Positions 1-7,844 are shown, numbered from the stretch's first letter. The stretch: DNA of 47,410 nucleotides from Candidatus Enterocloster excrementipullorum (GCA_019119575.1 DWWT01000022.1:1-47410); one strand, 5' to 3'. Program-made: numbers and translations. The notes: generated from the sequence alone by a model not told the origin.

Positions 1-771
1 CTGCGCCTCAAGGAGAACGCGGAGGAAAAGCTCCAGTATGACAGGGAGAATAAGGAGCTGATCAGCAATATTTCTCACGATCTGAAAACCCCGATAACGG
101 CGATCAAGGGCTATGTGGAAGGAATTCTGGATGGGGTGGCCTCTTCGCCGGAAAGGCTGGACAAATATATCCGCACCATATACAATAAAGCTAACGACAT
201 GGATCGCCTGATCGATGAGCTCACCTTTTATTCTAAGATCGACACGAACAAGATTCCCTATACCTTTTCCAAAATCAATGTGTCCCGATATTTTAAGGAC
301 TGTGTGGAGGAGGTTGGCCTTGATATGGAGGCCAGGGGAATTGAGCTGGGATATTTTAACTATGTGGACGATGATGTGATTGTGATCGCAGACGCGGAGC
401 AGATGAAGCGCGTGATCAATAATATCATCAGCAATTCCGTGAAGTATCTGGATAAAAAGAAGGGTATTATCAATATACGGATAAAAGATGTAGGGGATTT
501 TATCCAGGTGGGAATCGAGGACAACGGAAAAGGGATTGCGGCAAAAGATCTCCCCAATATCTTCGACCGCTTCTATCGGGCGGATTCCTCCCGGAATTCT
601 TCTAAGGGGGGGAGCGGCATAGGCCTGTCCATTGTGCGGAAGATTATTGAGGACCATGGAGGACGCATCTGGGCCACCAGCAAGCTGGGGATCGGGACGG
701 AGATCCATTTTGTCCTAAGAAAATACCAGGAGGTTATACAGGATGAGCAAAATACTGATCGTCGAGGATGA
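1..771 (+). CDS. Sensor histidine kinase, C-terminal part (truncated by window edge)
   Basis: The frame is open from base 1, so the true start lies upstream of the window. The visible 256 residues are the transmitter half of a membrane sensor kinase, which autophosphorylates on histidine and passes the phosphate to the response regulator encoded next. Visible motifs in order are a coiled-coil-like lead-in, the H-box SHDLKTP with the phospho-accepting His at visible residue 26, the N-box (NNIISNS), the G1 box DNGKGIA, the F-box FDRFYRAD and the G2 box GGSGIGLSIV. This is a complete HisKA plus HATPase_c module. The gene overlaps the regulator by 29 bp, so the two are translationally coupled. 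The sensory domain, and therefore the signal, is outside the window. The family call is secure. Confidence 0.93.
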   Translation: MRLKENAEEKLQYDRENKELISNISHDLKTPITAIKGYVEGILDGVASSPERLDKYIRTIYNKANDMDRLIDELTFYSKIDTNKIPYTFSKINVSRYFKDCVEEVGLDMEARGIELGYFNYVDDDVIVIADAEQMKRVINNIISNSVKYLDKKKGIINIRIKDVGDFIQVGIEDNGKGIAAKDLPNIFDRFYRADSSRNSSKGGSGIGLSIVRKIIEDHGGRIWATSKLGIGTEIHFVLRKYQEVIQDEQNTDRRG

Positions 772-1432
772 GGAGAGCATTGCGGAGCTGGAGAAGGACT
801 ACCTGGAGCTGTCAGGATTTGAAGTTGCCATTGAAAATGACGGAAGCAGGGGGCTGGAGAAGGCTCTGAATGAGGACTACGATCTTCTGATTCTGGATCT
901 GATGCTTCCCGGAACCGATGGGTTTGAGATATGCCGGCGAGTGCGGGAGATCAAAAATACGCCGATTATCATGATATCGGCGAAAAAGGAAGATATTGAT
1001 AAGATTCGGGGGCTGGGCCTTGGGGCGGATGATTATATTACAAAGCCCTTCAGCCCCAGTGAAATGGTGGCCCGCGTCAAGGCGCATATGGCCAGGTATG
1101 AGCGTCTGATCGGGAGCGGCCAGCCGGCCAATGAGATTATAGAGATCCGCGGCCTTAAGATTGATAAGACCGCCCGCAGGGTGTGGGTGAATGGGGAGGA
1201 GAAAAATTTTACAACGAAGGAATTTGACCTGCTCACTTTTTTGGCCCAGAATCCGAACCATGTATTTACCAAGGAAGAATTGTTTTCCAAGATCTGGGAT
1301 ATGGAATCCATCGGGGATATCGCTACGGTGACGGTTCATATAAAGAAAATACGGGAGAAAATAGAGTTCAACACAGCGAAGCCTCAATATATAGAGACAA
1401 TATGGGGGGTTGGCTACCGCTTTAAAGTATAG
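743..1432 (+). CDS. OmpR/PhoB-family response regulator
   Basis: A 229-residue two-domain DNA-binding regulator that partners the preceding histidine kinase. The N-terminal receiver domain shows the acidic pocket (E8, D9), the phospho-accepting D52 in LILDLMLPG, and the conserved Lys in ITKPFSP. The C-terminal winged helix (about residues 130-229) carries the typical LLTFLAQNPNHVFTKEEL and VHIKKIREKIE stretches and ends in GVGYRFKV, the usual finish of OmpR-family regulators. The ATG sits inside the kinase gene behind an AGGAGG-like site. Its target genes cannot be read from the sequence. The secreted L,D-transpeptidase-like gene 60 bp downstream could be in the same transcript, which would suggest a cell-envelope role, but that is inference. 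Confidence 0.95.
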   Translation: MSKILIVEDEESIAELEKDYLELSGFEVAIENDGSRGLEKALNEDYDLLILDLMLPGTDGFEICRRVREIKNTPIIMISAKKEDIDKIRGLGLGADDYITKPFSPSEMVARVKAHMARYERLIGSGQPANEIIEIRGLKIDKTARRVWVNGEEKNFTTKEFDLLTFLAQNPNHVFTKEELFSKIWDMESIGDIATVTVHIKKIREKIEFNTAKPQYIETIWGVGYRFKV

Positions 1433-1492
1433 TGTGCGGTCCGTCCCTATTTTAACGGATCAGACGTCCGGGAAGACAAAGGAGAGAGTGCG

Positions 1493-2305
1493 ATGATACG
1501 GAAAAGGCTGGCGGCGGGAATTCGCGCCGCTGTTTTGGCAGCAGTCCTTGGGGCTGTGATGGGAGGAACTGCGATGGCAGCGGGAATGGCTGAAAATGAC
1601 AGGGATCTGGTGACAGGGCCAGGCGCGCAGAATCAGACAGAAGAGCGTGAGCAGACAGGCACATTTGACGTGAACCGTTTTGTGCTGCCTGAGGAGGCAA
1701 GGGTTCTGGTGGTAGTGGAAGGGACCGGCGCGTCCGCCTGCAATGCATATGCTTTTGAGCGGGGAGAGAACGGCTGGGAGCTGCGGATGCAGACGGGCGG
1801 TTATCTGGGGCTTAACGGCATGAGCAACCACAGGACGGAGGGAGATAAAACAACACCCATCGGCGTATTCCAGATGAATACCCCCTTTGGACAGGATGCC
1901 CCCCTGGAGGGATTTCCTGCCAATTATATAAAGGTGGATGAGACGTATATCTGGAGCCAGGACAGCAACCGTCTGGTAAGGGATCTGTCCGCTTCCGGGG
2001 AGCAGGTGGGAACCGCGGGCTATGCGGAACATTATGATTATGTGATCGACGCGGGCTATAACAGAAATGCTGTTCCGAAAGCCGGCTCCGCTCTTTTTCT
2101 GCACTGCATAGGACAGGGAAAGACGTATACTTCCGGGTGCGTGTCAATTCCCAAGGAGGAGATGGCCAAGGTGATGCGGCTTTACGGGACCTATGGAGAC
2201 GGGGCCTGCTATATTGCTCAGGCGCCGGCCGGTACCTTTGAGCTGATCTATGATACATACGGCGCGAACAACGGACTTTCCCCGGAGGGAGATTTTGGCG
2301 TGTGA
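1493..2305 (+). CDS. Secreted L,D-transpeptidase (YkuD-like) domain protein
   Basis: A 270-residue protein with a clear N-terminal signal peptide: basic start MIRKRL, an Ala/Val-rich core and a likely cleavage after AMA near residue 29. The mature part matches the YkuD-type L,D-transpeptidase fold: a stretch reading TPIGVFQMNTPFG, then H204 and, 12 residues later, C216 in TSGCVSIP, the usual catalytic His/Cys arrangement. Such enzymes make 3-3 crosslinks in peptidoglycan or attach proteins to it outside the membrane; some relatives have other roles. The ATG at 1493 follows an AAAGGAG site with good spacing. A strong terminator lies just behind the stop. The gene sits directly after a two-component system, so envelope-stress control is plausible but not shown. 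Confidence 0.8.
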   Translation: MIRKRLAAGIRAAVLAAVLGAVMGGTAMAAGMAENDRDLVTGPGAQNQTEEREQTGTFDVNRFVLPEEARVLVVVEGTGASACNAYAFERGENGWELRMQTGGYLGLNGMSNHRTEGDKTTPIGVFQMNTPFGQDAPLEGFPANYIKVDETYIWSQDSNRLVRDLSASGEQVGTAGYAEHYDYVIDAGYNRNAVPKAGSALFLHCIGQGKTYTSGCVSIPKEEMAKVMRLYGTYGDGACYIAQAPAGTFELIYDTYGANNGLSPEGDFGV

Positions 2306-2320
2306 CCGTGACAGAGAGAA

Positions 2321-2350
2321 ACAGGGCTGCAGGATGCGGCCCTGTTTTTG
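2321..2350 (+). terminator. Intrinsic terminator after the L,D-transpeptidase gene
   Basis: A 7-bp stem pairs ACAGGGC (2321-2327) with GCCCTGT (2339-2345) and is followed directly by a T-run. It starts 16 bases after the upstream stop codon and closes the two-component / transpeptidase unit. Confidence 0.85.
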
Positions 2351-2383
2351 TGATTCATGGGAAAATCGGATGAGAGCACCTCG

Positions 2384-2405
2384 CCTGTTCGTATATACGA
2401 ACAGG
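2384..2405. promoter_or_regulatory. Perfect 22-bp palindrome, candidate operator
   Basis: The left half CCTGTTCGTAT (2384-2394) is exactly complementary to the right half ATACGAACAGG (2395-2405), with no spacer. It lies between the upstream terminator and the ppdK promoter, about 95 bp upstream of the -35 box. The two-fold symmetry suggests a dimeric DNA-binding protein. The half-site order (GTTCG then CGAAC) is the reverse of the Gram-positive LexA box, so LexA is unlikely. The binding protein is unknown. Confidence 0.5.
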
Positions 2406-2432
2406 TAACGTATATGTGAAAATGACAGATAA

Positions 2433-2446
2433 TGAAAGTGCTTACA
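2433..2446. promoter_or_regulatory. cre-like site (CcpA) upstream of ppdK
   Basis: TGAAAGTGCTTACA differs by one base from the classical catabolite responsive element TGAAAGCGCTTACA. It is about 90 bp upstream of the predicted ppdK transcription start, a position more often linked with activation than with repression. The site is seen by motif only. Control of ppdK by CcpA fits its role in sugar metabolism but is inference. Confidence 0.45.
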
Positions 2447-2499
2447 GCAATTTTTGCAGTTAAGTTGGCGAATTTTTTCGAAATTTTACCAGAAAAACT

Positions 2500-2528
2500 C
2501 TTTACTCGAAAAATGTTTGTGTTATAAT
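2500..2528 (+). promoter_or_regulatory. ppdK promoter (SigA-type)
   Basis: A perfect -10 box TATAAT (2523-2528) lies 16-17 bp behind a -35-like box (CTTTAC 2500-2505 or TTTACT 2501-2506). Upstream DNA is strongly A/T-rich, like an UP element. Transcription would start near 2535, leaving a leader of about 108 bases that begins with a hairpin. Confidence 0.75.
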
Positions 2529-2537
2529 GAACGAGGT

Positions 2538-2567
2538 GGACGGACAGGGGCATATATTTGTCCGTCC
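2538..2567 (+). other. 5'-terminal stem-loop in the ppdK leader
   Basis: GGACGGACA (2538-2546) pairs perfectly with TGTCCGTCC (2559-2567) over 9 bp around a 12-base loop. It starts within a few bases of the predicted transcript end and no T-run follows, so it is not a terminator. The likely role is protection of the mRNA 5' end. A similar arrangement is seen at glgA. Confidence 0.55.
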
Positions 2568-2642
2568 GTTTAGTGAATTGGACCGCAGTATTAGTTATGG
2601 AAGAATGCAGTCTGCAAGAGAACATTGAGGAGGAATTAACTG

Positions 2643-5270
2643 ATGGCAAAGAAATGGGTTTATTTGTTCAGTGAAGGCAATGCGACCATGAGAAATCTCC
2701 TGGGCGGCAAGGGCGCAAACCTGGCCGAGATGACAAACCTGGGACTTCCCGTACCGCAGGGATTTACCATCACCACGGAAGCCTGCACCCAGTATTATGA
2801 AGATGGAAGAACCATCAATGATGAAATCATGGCACAGATCATGGAGTACATCGGCAAGATGGAGGAAATCACCGGCAAGAAGTTCGGCGACAAGGAGAAT
2901 CCCCTTCTGGTGTCTGTCCGCTCCGGCGCAAGAGCTTCCATGCCCGGCATGATGGATACCATTCTGAACCTGGGTCTGAATGAAGAGGTTGTAAACGTTC
3001 TGGCTGAGAAATCCGGCAATCCCCGCTGGGCTTGGGACTGCTACAGAAGATTTATCCAGATGTACTCCGACGTTGTTATGGAGGTGGGCAAAAAGTATTT
3101 TGAGGAGCTCATCGATGAGATGAAGGAGAAGAAGGGCGTGAAGCAGGATGTGGAGCTGACCGCCGATGATCTGAAGGAGCTGGCAGGACAGTTCAAGGCC
3201 GAGTACAAGGAGAAGATCGGCTCTGACTTCCCGACGGATCCCAAGGAGCAGCTTATGGGCGCTATCAAGGCTGTATTCCGTTCCTGGGATAACCCCAGAG
3301 CAAATGTTTACCGCCGCGACAATGATATCCCCTATTCCTGGGGCACCGCTGTAAACGTACAGATGATGGCCTTCGGAAATATGGGAGATGACTGCGGAAC
3401 CGGCGTTGCATTTACACGTGATCCGGCCACCGGCGAGAACGGCCTGTTTGGCGAGTTCCTGACCAATGCCCAGGGCGAGGACGTGGTTGCGGGCGTGCGC
3501 ACCCCCATGCACATTTCCGAGATGGAGGAGAAATTCCCCGAGGCGTTTGCACAGTTTAAGAGTGTATGCAAGACTCTGGAGAGCCATTATAGAGATATGC
3601 AGGATATGGAGTTTACCGTGGAGCACGGAAAGCTGTACATGCTGCAGACCAGAAACGGCAAGAGAACCGCGAAGGCAGCGTTAAAGATTGCCTGCGATCT
3701 GGTAGATGAGGGTATGCGGACGGAGGAAGAGGCCGTTGCCATGATCGATCCCAGAAACTTAGACTCCCTGCTGCATCCCCAGTTTGACGCAGCTGCCTTA
3801 AAGAAGGCTGTTCCCATGGCAAAGGCTCTGGGCGCTTCTCCGGGTGCTGCCTGCGGCAAGATTGTATTCACGGCGGATGACGCGGTAGAGTGGGCTGCAA
3901 GAGGCGAGAAGGTAGTTCTGGTTCGTCTGGAGACATCCCCCGAGGATATCACCGGCATGAAGTCCGCACAGGGTATCCTGACGGTTCGCGGCGGTATGAC
4001 CTCCCACGCGGCTGTTGTTGCCCGCGGCATGGGTACCTGCTGTGTATCCGGATGCGGTGACATCGTGATGGACGAGGCAAACAAGAAGTTTACCCTGGGC
4101 GGCAAGGAGTTCCACGAGGGTGATCCGATCTCCCTGGACGGCTCCACCGGAAACATTTATGATGGTATTATTCCCACCGTGGATGCGACAATCGCCGGCG
4201 AGTTCGGCCGCATCATGGCCTGGGCTGACAAATACAGAACCTTAAAGGTGCGCACCAATGCCGACACGCCTGCAGATGCAAAGAAGGCGCGTGAGCTTGG
4301 CGCAGAGGGCATCGGCCTTTGCCGTACCGAGCATATGTTCTTTGAGGGCAATCGTATCGACGCATTCCGCGAGATGATCTGCTCCGAGACCGAGGAGGAG
4401 AGAGAGGCTGCTCTTGATAAGATTCTTCCCGAGCAGCAGGGCGATTTCGAGAAGCTGTATGAGGCTCTGGAGGGCAATCCGGTTACCATTCGTTTCCTGG
4501 ATCCGCCGCTGCATGAGTTCGTTCCCACGGAGGAAGAGGACATTAAGAAACTGGCTGACGCGCAGGGCAAGAGTGTTGAGCAGATCAAAGCCATCATCGC
4601 CAGCCTGCATGAGTTCAACCCCATGATGGGCCACAGAGGCTGCCGTCTGGCGGTTACCTATCCGGAGATTGCCAAGATGCAGACCAAGGCTGTGATCCGC
4701 GCCGCTATCAATGTAAAGAAAGCACATCCGGATTGGAAGGTAGAGCCCGAGATCATGATCCCGTTGGTAGGCGATGTAAAGGAGCTCAAATACGTGAAGA
4801 AGTTCGTGGTTGAGACCGCTGACGCGGAGATCGCTGCTGCCGGCGTGGACTTAAAGTATGAGGTCGGCACCATGATCGAGATCCCGAGAGCCTGCGTGAC
4901 TGCGGATGAGATCGCGAAGGAGGCAGATTTCTTCTGCTTCGGAACCAACGACCTGACGCAGATGACCTATGGCTTCTCCCGTGACGATGCAGGCAAGTTC
5001 CTGAACGCGTACTATGATGCCAAGATATTTGAGAATGATCCCTTTGCAAAGCTGGATCAGGACGGCGTGGGCAAGCTGATGCAGATGGCTATCGAGAAGG
5101 GCAAGCCGGTGAATCCGAACCTGCATGTAGGTATCTGCGGCGAGCACGGCGGAGATCCCTCTTCCGTGGAGTTCTGCCACAAGATTGGTCTGGACTATGT
5201 GTCCTGCTCACCGTTCCGCGTGCCGATCGCAAGACTGGCTGCGGCACAGGCTGCACTGAGCAATAAATAA
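2643..5270 (+). CDS. ppdK: Pyruvate, phosphate dikinase
   Basis: An 875-residue cytoplasmic enzyme that interconverts ATP + phosphate + pyruvate with AMP + PPi + PEP. In fermentative Clostridia it can serve glycolysis with PPi or run toward PEP. Domains in order: an N-terminal ATP-grasp nucleotide-binding domain beginning with LLGGKGANLAEM; the central phosphohistidine swivelling domain with catalytic H455 in GGMTSHAAVVARGMG; and a C-terminal PEP/pyruvate TIM barrel with ARELGAEGIGLCRTEHMF and the active-site C832 in GICGEHGGDPSS. The length agrees with the clostridial enzyme (about 874 residues). The start is fixed by GAGGAGGAATTAACTG just before the ATG. The gene is monocistronic, with its own promoter and a strong trailing hairpin. 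Codon use looks like that of a highly expressed gene. The identification is very secure. Confidence 0.98.
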   Translation: MAKKWVYLFSEGNATMRNLLGGKGANLAEMTNLGLPVPQGFTITTEACTQYYEDGRTINDEIMAQIMEYIGKMEEITGKKFGDKENPLLVSVRSGARASMPGMMDTILNLGLNEEVVNVLAEKSGNPRWAWDCYRRFIQMYSDVVMEVGKKYFEELIDEMKEKKGVKQDVELTADDLKELAGQFKAEYKEKIGSDFPTDPKEQLMGAIKAVFRSWDNPRANVYRRDNDIPYSWGTAVNVQMMAFGNMGDDCGTGVAFTRDPATGENGLFGEFLTNAQGEDVVAGVRTPMHISEMEEKFPEAFAQFKSVCKTLESHYRDMQDMEFTVEHGKLYMLQTRNGKRTAKAALKIACDLVDEGMRTEEEAVAMIDPRNLDSLLHPQFDAAALKKAVPMAKALGASPGAACGKIVFTADDAVEWAARGEKVVLVRLETSPEDITGMKSAQGILTVRGGMTSHAAVVARGMGTCCVSGCGDIVMDEANKKFTLGGKEFHEGDPISLDGSTGNIYDGIIPTVDATIAGEFGRIMAWADKYRTLKVRTNADTPADAKKARELGAEGIGLCRTEHMFFEGNRIDAFREMICSETEEEREAALDKILPEQQGDFEKLYEALEGNPVTIRFLDPPLHEFVPTEEEDIKKLADAQGKSVEQIKAIIASLHEFNPMMGHRGCRLAVTYPEIAKMQTKAVIRAAINVKKAHPDWKVEPEIMIPLVGDVKELKYVKKFVVETADAEIAAAGVDLKYEVGTMIEIPRACVTADEIAKEADFFCFGTNDLTQMTYGFSRDDAGKFLNAYYDAKIFENDPFAKLDQDGVGKLMQMAIEKGKPVNPNLHVGICGEHGGDPSSVEFCHKIGLDYVSCSPFRVPIARLAAAQAALSNK

Positions 5271-5299
5271 AATATAGCGATTCTGTTGTAGAAAATAAA

Positions 5300-5337
5300 A
5301 GCAAGGGGAGGTATGGGCTGCCATACTTCCCCTTGCT
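5300..5337. terminator. Long 17-bp hairpin downstream of ppdK
   Basis: Bases 5300-5316 pair with 5321-5337 around the tetraloop GCTG, with a single G-T wobble. On the plus strand no T-run follows (GGTGTG), but on the minus strand the same hairpin is followed by TTTTATTTT. It therefore looks like a textbook terminator only for minus-strand transcription. For ppdK it may act as a 3' stabiliser or a factor-assisted stop. Confidence 0.55.
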
Positions 5338-5436
5338 GGTGTGCCCGGCGGCCGTTTATAGGAGGGCGGCGCAGAAATATGCGGGATACAAAATTTGGGT
5401 GTATGAATCTTCGGCTAGGAATCCGCAATTCTGTGC

Positions 5437-5466
5437 TTGACAGAAAATGACCCGGGATTTTATAAT
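5437..5466 (+). promoter_or_regulatory. larB: lar operon promoter (SigA-type)
   Basis: A consensus -35 TTGACA (5437-5442) and a consensus -10 TATAAT (5461-5466) are separated by 18 bp. Transcription would begin near 5473, leaving a leader of about 240 bases before larB, unusually long for this window. Confidence 0.85.
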
Positions 5467-5472
5467 GAAATG

Positions 5473-5713
5473 TAACAGTCCGGGCCGCCGTTCTCCGGCG
5501 GGAAGCGGTCCGGACGATTGAATGAGACACAATGCCGGCATAAGCCGGATATGTATTGCCAGAAGGCGATGGACAACATTTACATTCGGTCTGCCCGTAT
5601 CTCTGGAAAAGGCGGTGGAAGTTTCCGGGGCTGCTGAGGTGGACAGAAGAAGGATGGTTCCCGCCTTCTGTATTTTTATGCCCGCGGGAGCGGCATGTGC
5701 AAGGAGAGAGAAA
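5473..5713 (+). promoter_or_regulatory. Long structured leader of the lar operon, candidate cis-regulatory RNA
   Basis: This stretch has no plausible gene: an in-frame extension of larB upstream to 5522 lacks a ribosome binding site. It holds several hairpins. The first has an outer GTCCGG/CCGGAC helix (5478-5483 with 5510-5515) around an inner CCGCCG/CGGCGG helix (5485-5490 with 5496-5501). GCGG within 5505-5509 can instead pair with CCGC at 5485-5488, giving an alternative 11-bp helix. The second hairpin is CCGGC-ATAA-GCCGG at 5535-5548. The last is a terminator-like hairpin at 5643-5677. This order of structured domain, alternative pairing and then terminator before the start codon is the layout of a riboswitch or attenuator. 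I could not match it to a known class (cobalamin, NiCo, Moco, SAM and THF were considered). Confidence 0.45.
5643..5677 (+). terminator. Candidate attenuator terminator in the lar leader
   Basis: ACAGAAG (5643-5649) pairs with CTTCTGT (5665-5671) around a 15-base loop and is followed by ATTTTTAT. It ends 37 bases before the larB start codon, with no gene ending here, so it would act as a premature stop for the lar transcript. Confidence 0.5.
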
Positions 5714-6472
5714 ATGAACGCAAGAGAGATCCTGGAAAAGGTAAAGACAGGAGAGTGGTCTGTGGAGAAAGCAGAAGGGTATTTCCGGCGGGCCCCGTTT
5801 GAGGATCTGGGGTACGCAAAGCTGGACACCCACCGCAAGGTGCGCTCCGGCTTTGCGGAAGTGGTATTCTGCAGCGGAAAGGCGGACGATCACCTGGTCA
5901 GAATATTTGAGCATTTGTACCAGGAAGAGGGGGAGGTTCTGGGAACCAGAGCCAGCAGGGAGCAGTATGCCCTCATTAAAAACGTGTGTCCGGAAGCGGT
6001 GTACGATCCTATATCCCGGATTGTGAAGGTGGAAAAGGAAGGAAAGAGGCGGACGGGCCGAATTGCCGTGTGTACGGCGGGGACAGCGGATATTCCTGTA
6101 GCGGAGGAAGCAGCCCAGACAGCGGAGTATTTTGGATGCCGGGTGGATCGGATTTATGATGTGGGAGTCAGCGGACTCCATCGCCTGCTGGCCAGGCTGG
6201 AGGATATACAGCGGGCCAACTGTGTGATCGCCGCGGCCGGTATGGAGGGAGCCCTCGCAAGCGTAATCGGAGGGTTGGTGGATAAGCCGGTGATTGCCGT
6301 TCCTACATCCATTGGATACGGGGCAAATATGAAAGGGCTTTCTGCTCTTTTGACGATGATCAATTCCTGTGCCAACGGCATCGCCGTGGTGAATATTGAT
6401 AATGGATATGGGGCCGGTTATATGGCGGCTCAGATTAACCGGCTGGCGGAAAATCAGCCGGAGGAAAAATAG
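5714..6472 (+). CDS. larB: LarB, nickel-pincer cofactor biosynthesis (P2CMN synthase)
   Basis: A 252-residue cytoplasmic protein. LarB carboxylates and hydrolyses nicotinic acid adenine dinucleotide to pyridinium-3,5-biscarboxylic acid mononucleotide, the first step of the nickel-pincer nucleotide (NPN) pathway. The N-terminal part is LarB-specific. The C-terminal half is PurE/AIR-carboxylase-like, with GTADIPVAEEA, AGMEGALASVIGGL and PTSIGYGA. C219 in SCANGI corresponds to the cysteine that binds the substrate nicotinamide ring in the Lactobacillus protein. The ATG at 5714 was chosen because AAGGAGAGAG sits just before it; the open frame extends further upstream without a ribosome binding site. 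It is first in the operon larB-larC-larE. Confidence 0.93.
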   Translation: MNAREILEKVKTGEWSVEKAEGYFRRAPFEDLGYAKLDTHRKVRSGFAEVVFCSGKADDHLVRIFEHLYQEEGEVLGTRASREQYALIKNVCPEAVYDPISRIVKVEKEGKRRTGRIAVCTAGTADIPVAEEAAQTAEYFGCRVDRIYDVGVSGLHRLLARLEDIQRANCVIAAAGMEGALASVIGGLVDKPVIAVPTSIGYGANMKGLSALLTMINSCANGIAVVNIDNGYGAGYMAAQINRLAENQPEEK

Positions 6473-6569
6473 CCGGAAGAAAAAGGGGCCGAGGCGTGAG
6501 TAAAACCCGGATGGGCGGAACATGGAGTATTCCCGGGAGCGGGAGGATAGAAAGGTGTGTGGACAGCAG

Positions 6570-7844
6570 ATGAAGCAGTTATATTTGGAGTGCAGTTCGG
6601 GGATCAGCGGGGACATGACAGTGGCGGCCCTGCTGGATCTGGGGGCAGATCAGGAGGCTTTGAAAAAAGCGCTGGACAGTCTGCCGGTGGACGGTTTTGA
6701 GACGCGGATTACGCGGGTCAAGAAATCAGGGCTGGATGCCTGCGATTTTGATGTGGTTCTGGAAGGGGAGTATGAGAACCATGACCATGATATGGAGTAT
6801 TTGTTTGGGGAGCATGAGCACCACGAGCATGCCCATGGCCATGGGCATGTACATCGGGGCATGCGGGAGATACGGGAGATTATTGAGAAGGCAAATTTGA
6901 CTCCCCGGGCCCGGGAGATGGCCCTGCGTATTTTTACTATCCTGGGAGAGGCGGAGGCCAAGGCTCACGGCGCGTCCCTGGAAGAGGTGCATTTCCATGA
7001 GGTGGGGGCTGTGGACTCCATCGTGGATATTGTGGCGGCGGCTGTCTGCCTGGACAGCCTGGGAATCTGTGAGGTGGTCATTCCTTCCCTGACAGAGGGA
7101 AGCGGTACGGTGCGCTGTCAGCACGGGATTCTTCCCATCCCTGTGCCGGCGGTGGCAAATATTGCGGCGGCCCACGGGCTGCGGCTGGCAATGAGCAGCG
7201 TCAAGGGGGAGCTGGTGACGCCTACGGGGGCGGCTATTGCAGCGGCATTTAGAACTTCAGACCGGCTTCCGGAAACATTTTCAATTAAGGCTGTAGGCCT
7301 GGGGGCAGGAAAGCGGGAATATGAGCGGCCAAGCTTTCTGCGCGCCATGATTATTGAGACAGAGCCGGAAGAGGAGCGGGACGAGATTTATAAGCTGGAA
7401 AGCAACATAGATGACGCGACCGGGGAGGATCTGGGCTATGTGCTGGATCGCCTGATGGAGGCGGGAGCCAGGGATGTGAATTTTATTCCGCTCTTTATGA
7501 AGAAAAACCGTCCGGCATATCAACTGAATGTGATTTGTACGCCGGAGCAGGTGGACTGCATGGAGCGGATTCTGTTCGAGGAGACTACGACCATTGGCGT
7601 ACGGAAAATGCGTATGGAGCGCAGGATTTTAAAGCGCAGGATAAAGACGCTGACCACGCCGCTGGGAGAGGCACAGGTGAAGGTATGTTCTCTTCCCGGA
7701 GACGATGGGGAGGGATCCCTCCGCTTCTACCCGGAATATGACAGTGTGGTTCGCCTGTGCAGGGACAGCGGCAGGCCGTACCGTGAGGTATATGCCCTTG
7801 TGGAGCAGGAAGCAGCAAGGCGGCACGGGCTGGGGGAATTGTGA
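6570..7844 (+). CDS. larC: LarC, nickel insertion protein (pyridinium bisthiocarboxylate cyclometallase)
   Basis: A 424-residue protein that inserts nickel into pyridinium-3,5-bisthiocarboxylate mononucleotide, using CTP, as the last step of NPN synthesis. It begins MKQLYLECSSGISGDM, the expected start of the family. A His-rich segment near residues 57-81 (HDHD, HEHHEHAHGHGHVH) is probably metal-binding. VHFHEVGAVDSIVDI and a C-terminal ESNIDDATGE segment are typical. In some lactobacilli larC is split by a programmed frameshift, while here it is one continuous frame. The ATG at 6570 is chosen by family alignment; an in-frame ATG at 6522 would add 16 residues and is the alternative, since neither has a strong ribosome binding site. 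The stop is 4 bp before larE. Confidence 0.92.
   Translation: MKQLYLECSSGISGDMTVAALLDLGADQEALKKALDSLPVDGFETRITRVKKSGLDACDFDVVLEGEYENHDHDMEYLFGEHEHHEHAHGHGHVHRGMREIREIIEKANLTPRAREMALRIFTILGEAEAKAHGASLEEVHFHEVGAVDSIVDIVAAAVCLDSLGICEVVIPSLTEGSGTVRCQHGILPIPVPAVANIAAAHGLRLAMSSVKGELVTPTGAAIAAAFRTSDRLPETFSIKAVGLGAGKREYERPSFLRAMIIETEPEEERDEIYKLESNIDDATGEDLGYVLDRLMEAGARDVNFIPLFMKKNRPAYQLNVICTPEQVDCMERILFEETTTIGVRKMRMERRILKRRIKTLTTPLGEAQVKVCSLPGDDGEGSLRFYPEYDSVVRLCRDSGRPYREVYALVEQEAARRHGLGEL

Noticed and set aside
2384..2405. LexA (SOS) operator
   Set aside because: The Gram-positive LexA box has GAAC before GTTC; here GTTCG comes first and CGAAC second, so the orientation is reversed.
5473..5713. lar leader as a cobalamin, NiCo, Moco, SAM or THF riboswitch
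   Set aside because: None of the conserved boxes of these classes could be aligned. It is kept only as an unclassified structured leader.
5195..6616. A 473-codon open frame on the minus strand across the lar leader and larB
   Set aside because: It is rich in Pro, His, Arg and Ser with no recognisable domain, and lies opposite the well-supported larB. It is a GC-driven shadow frame.
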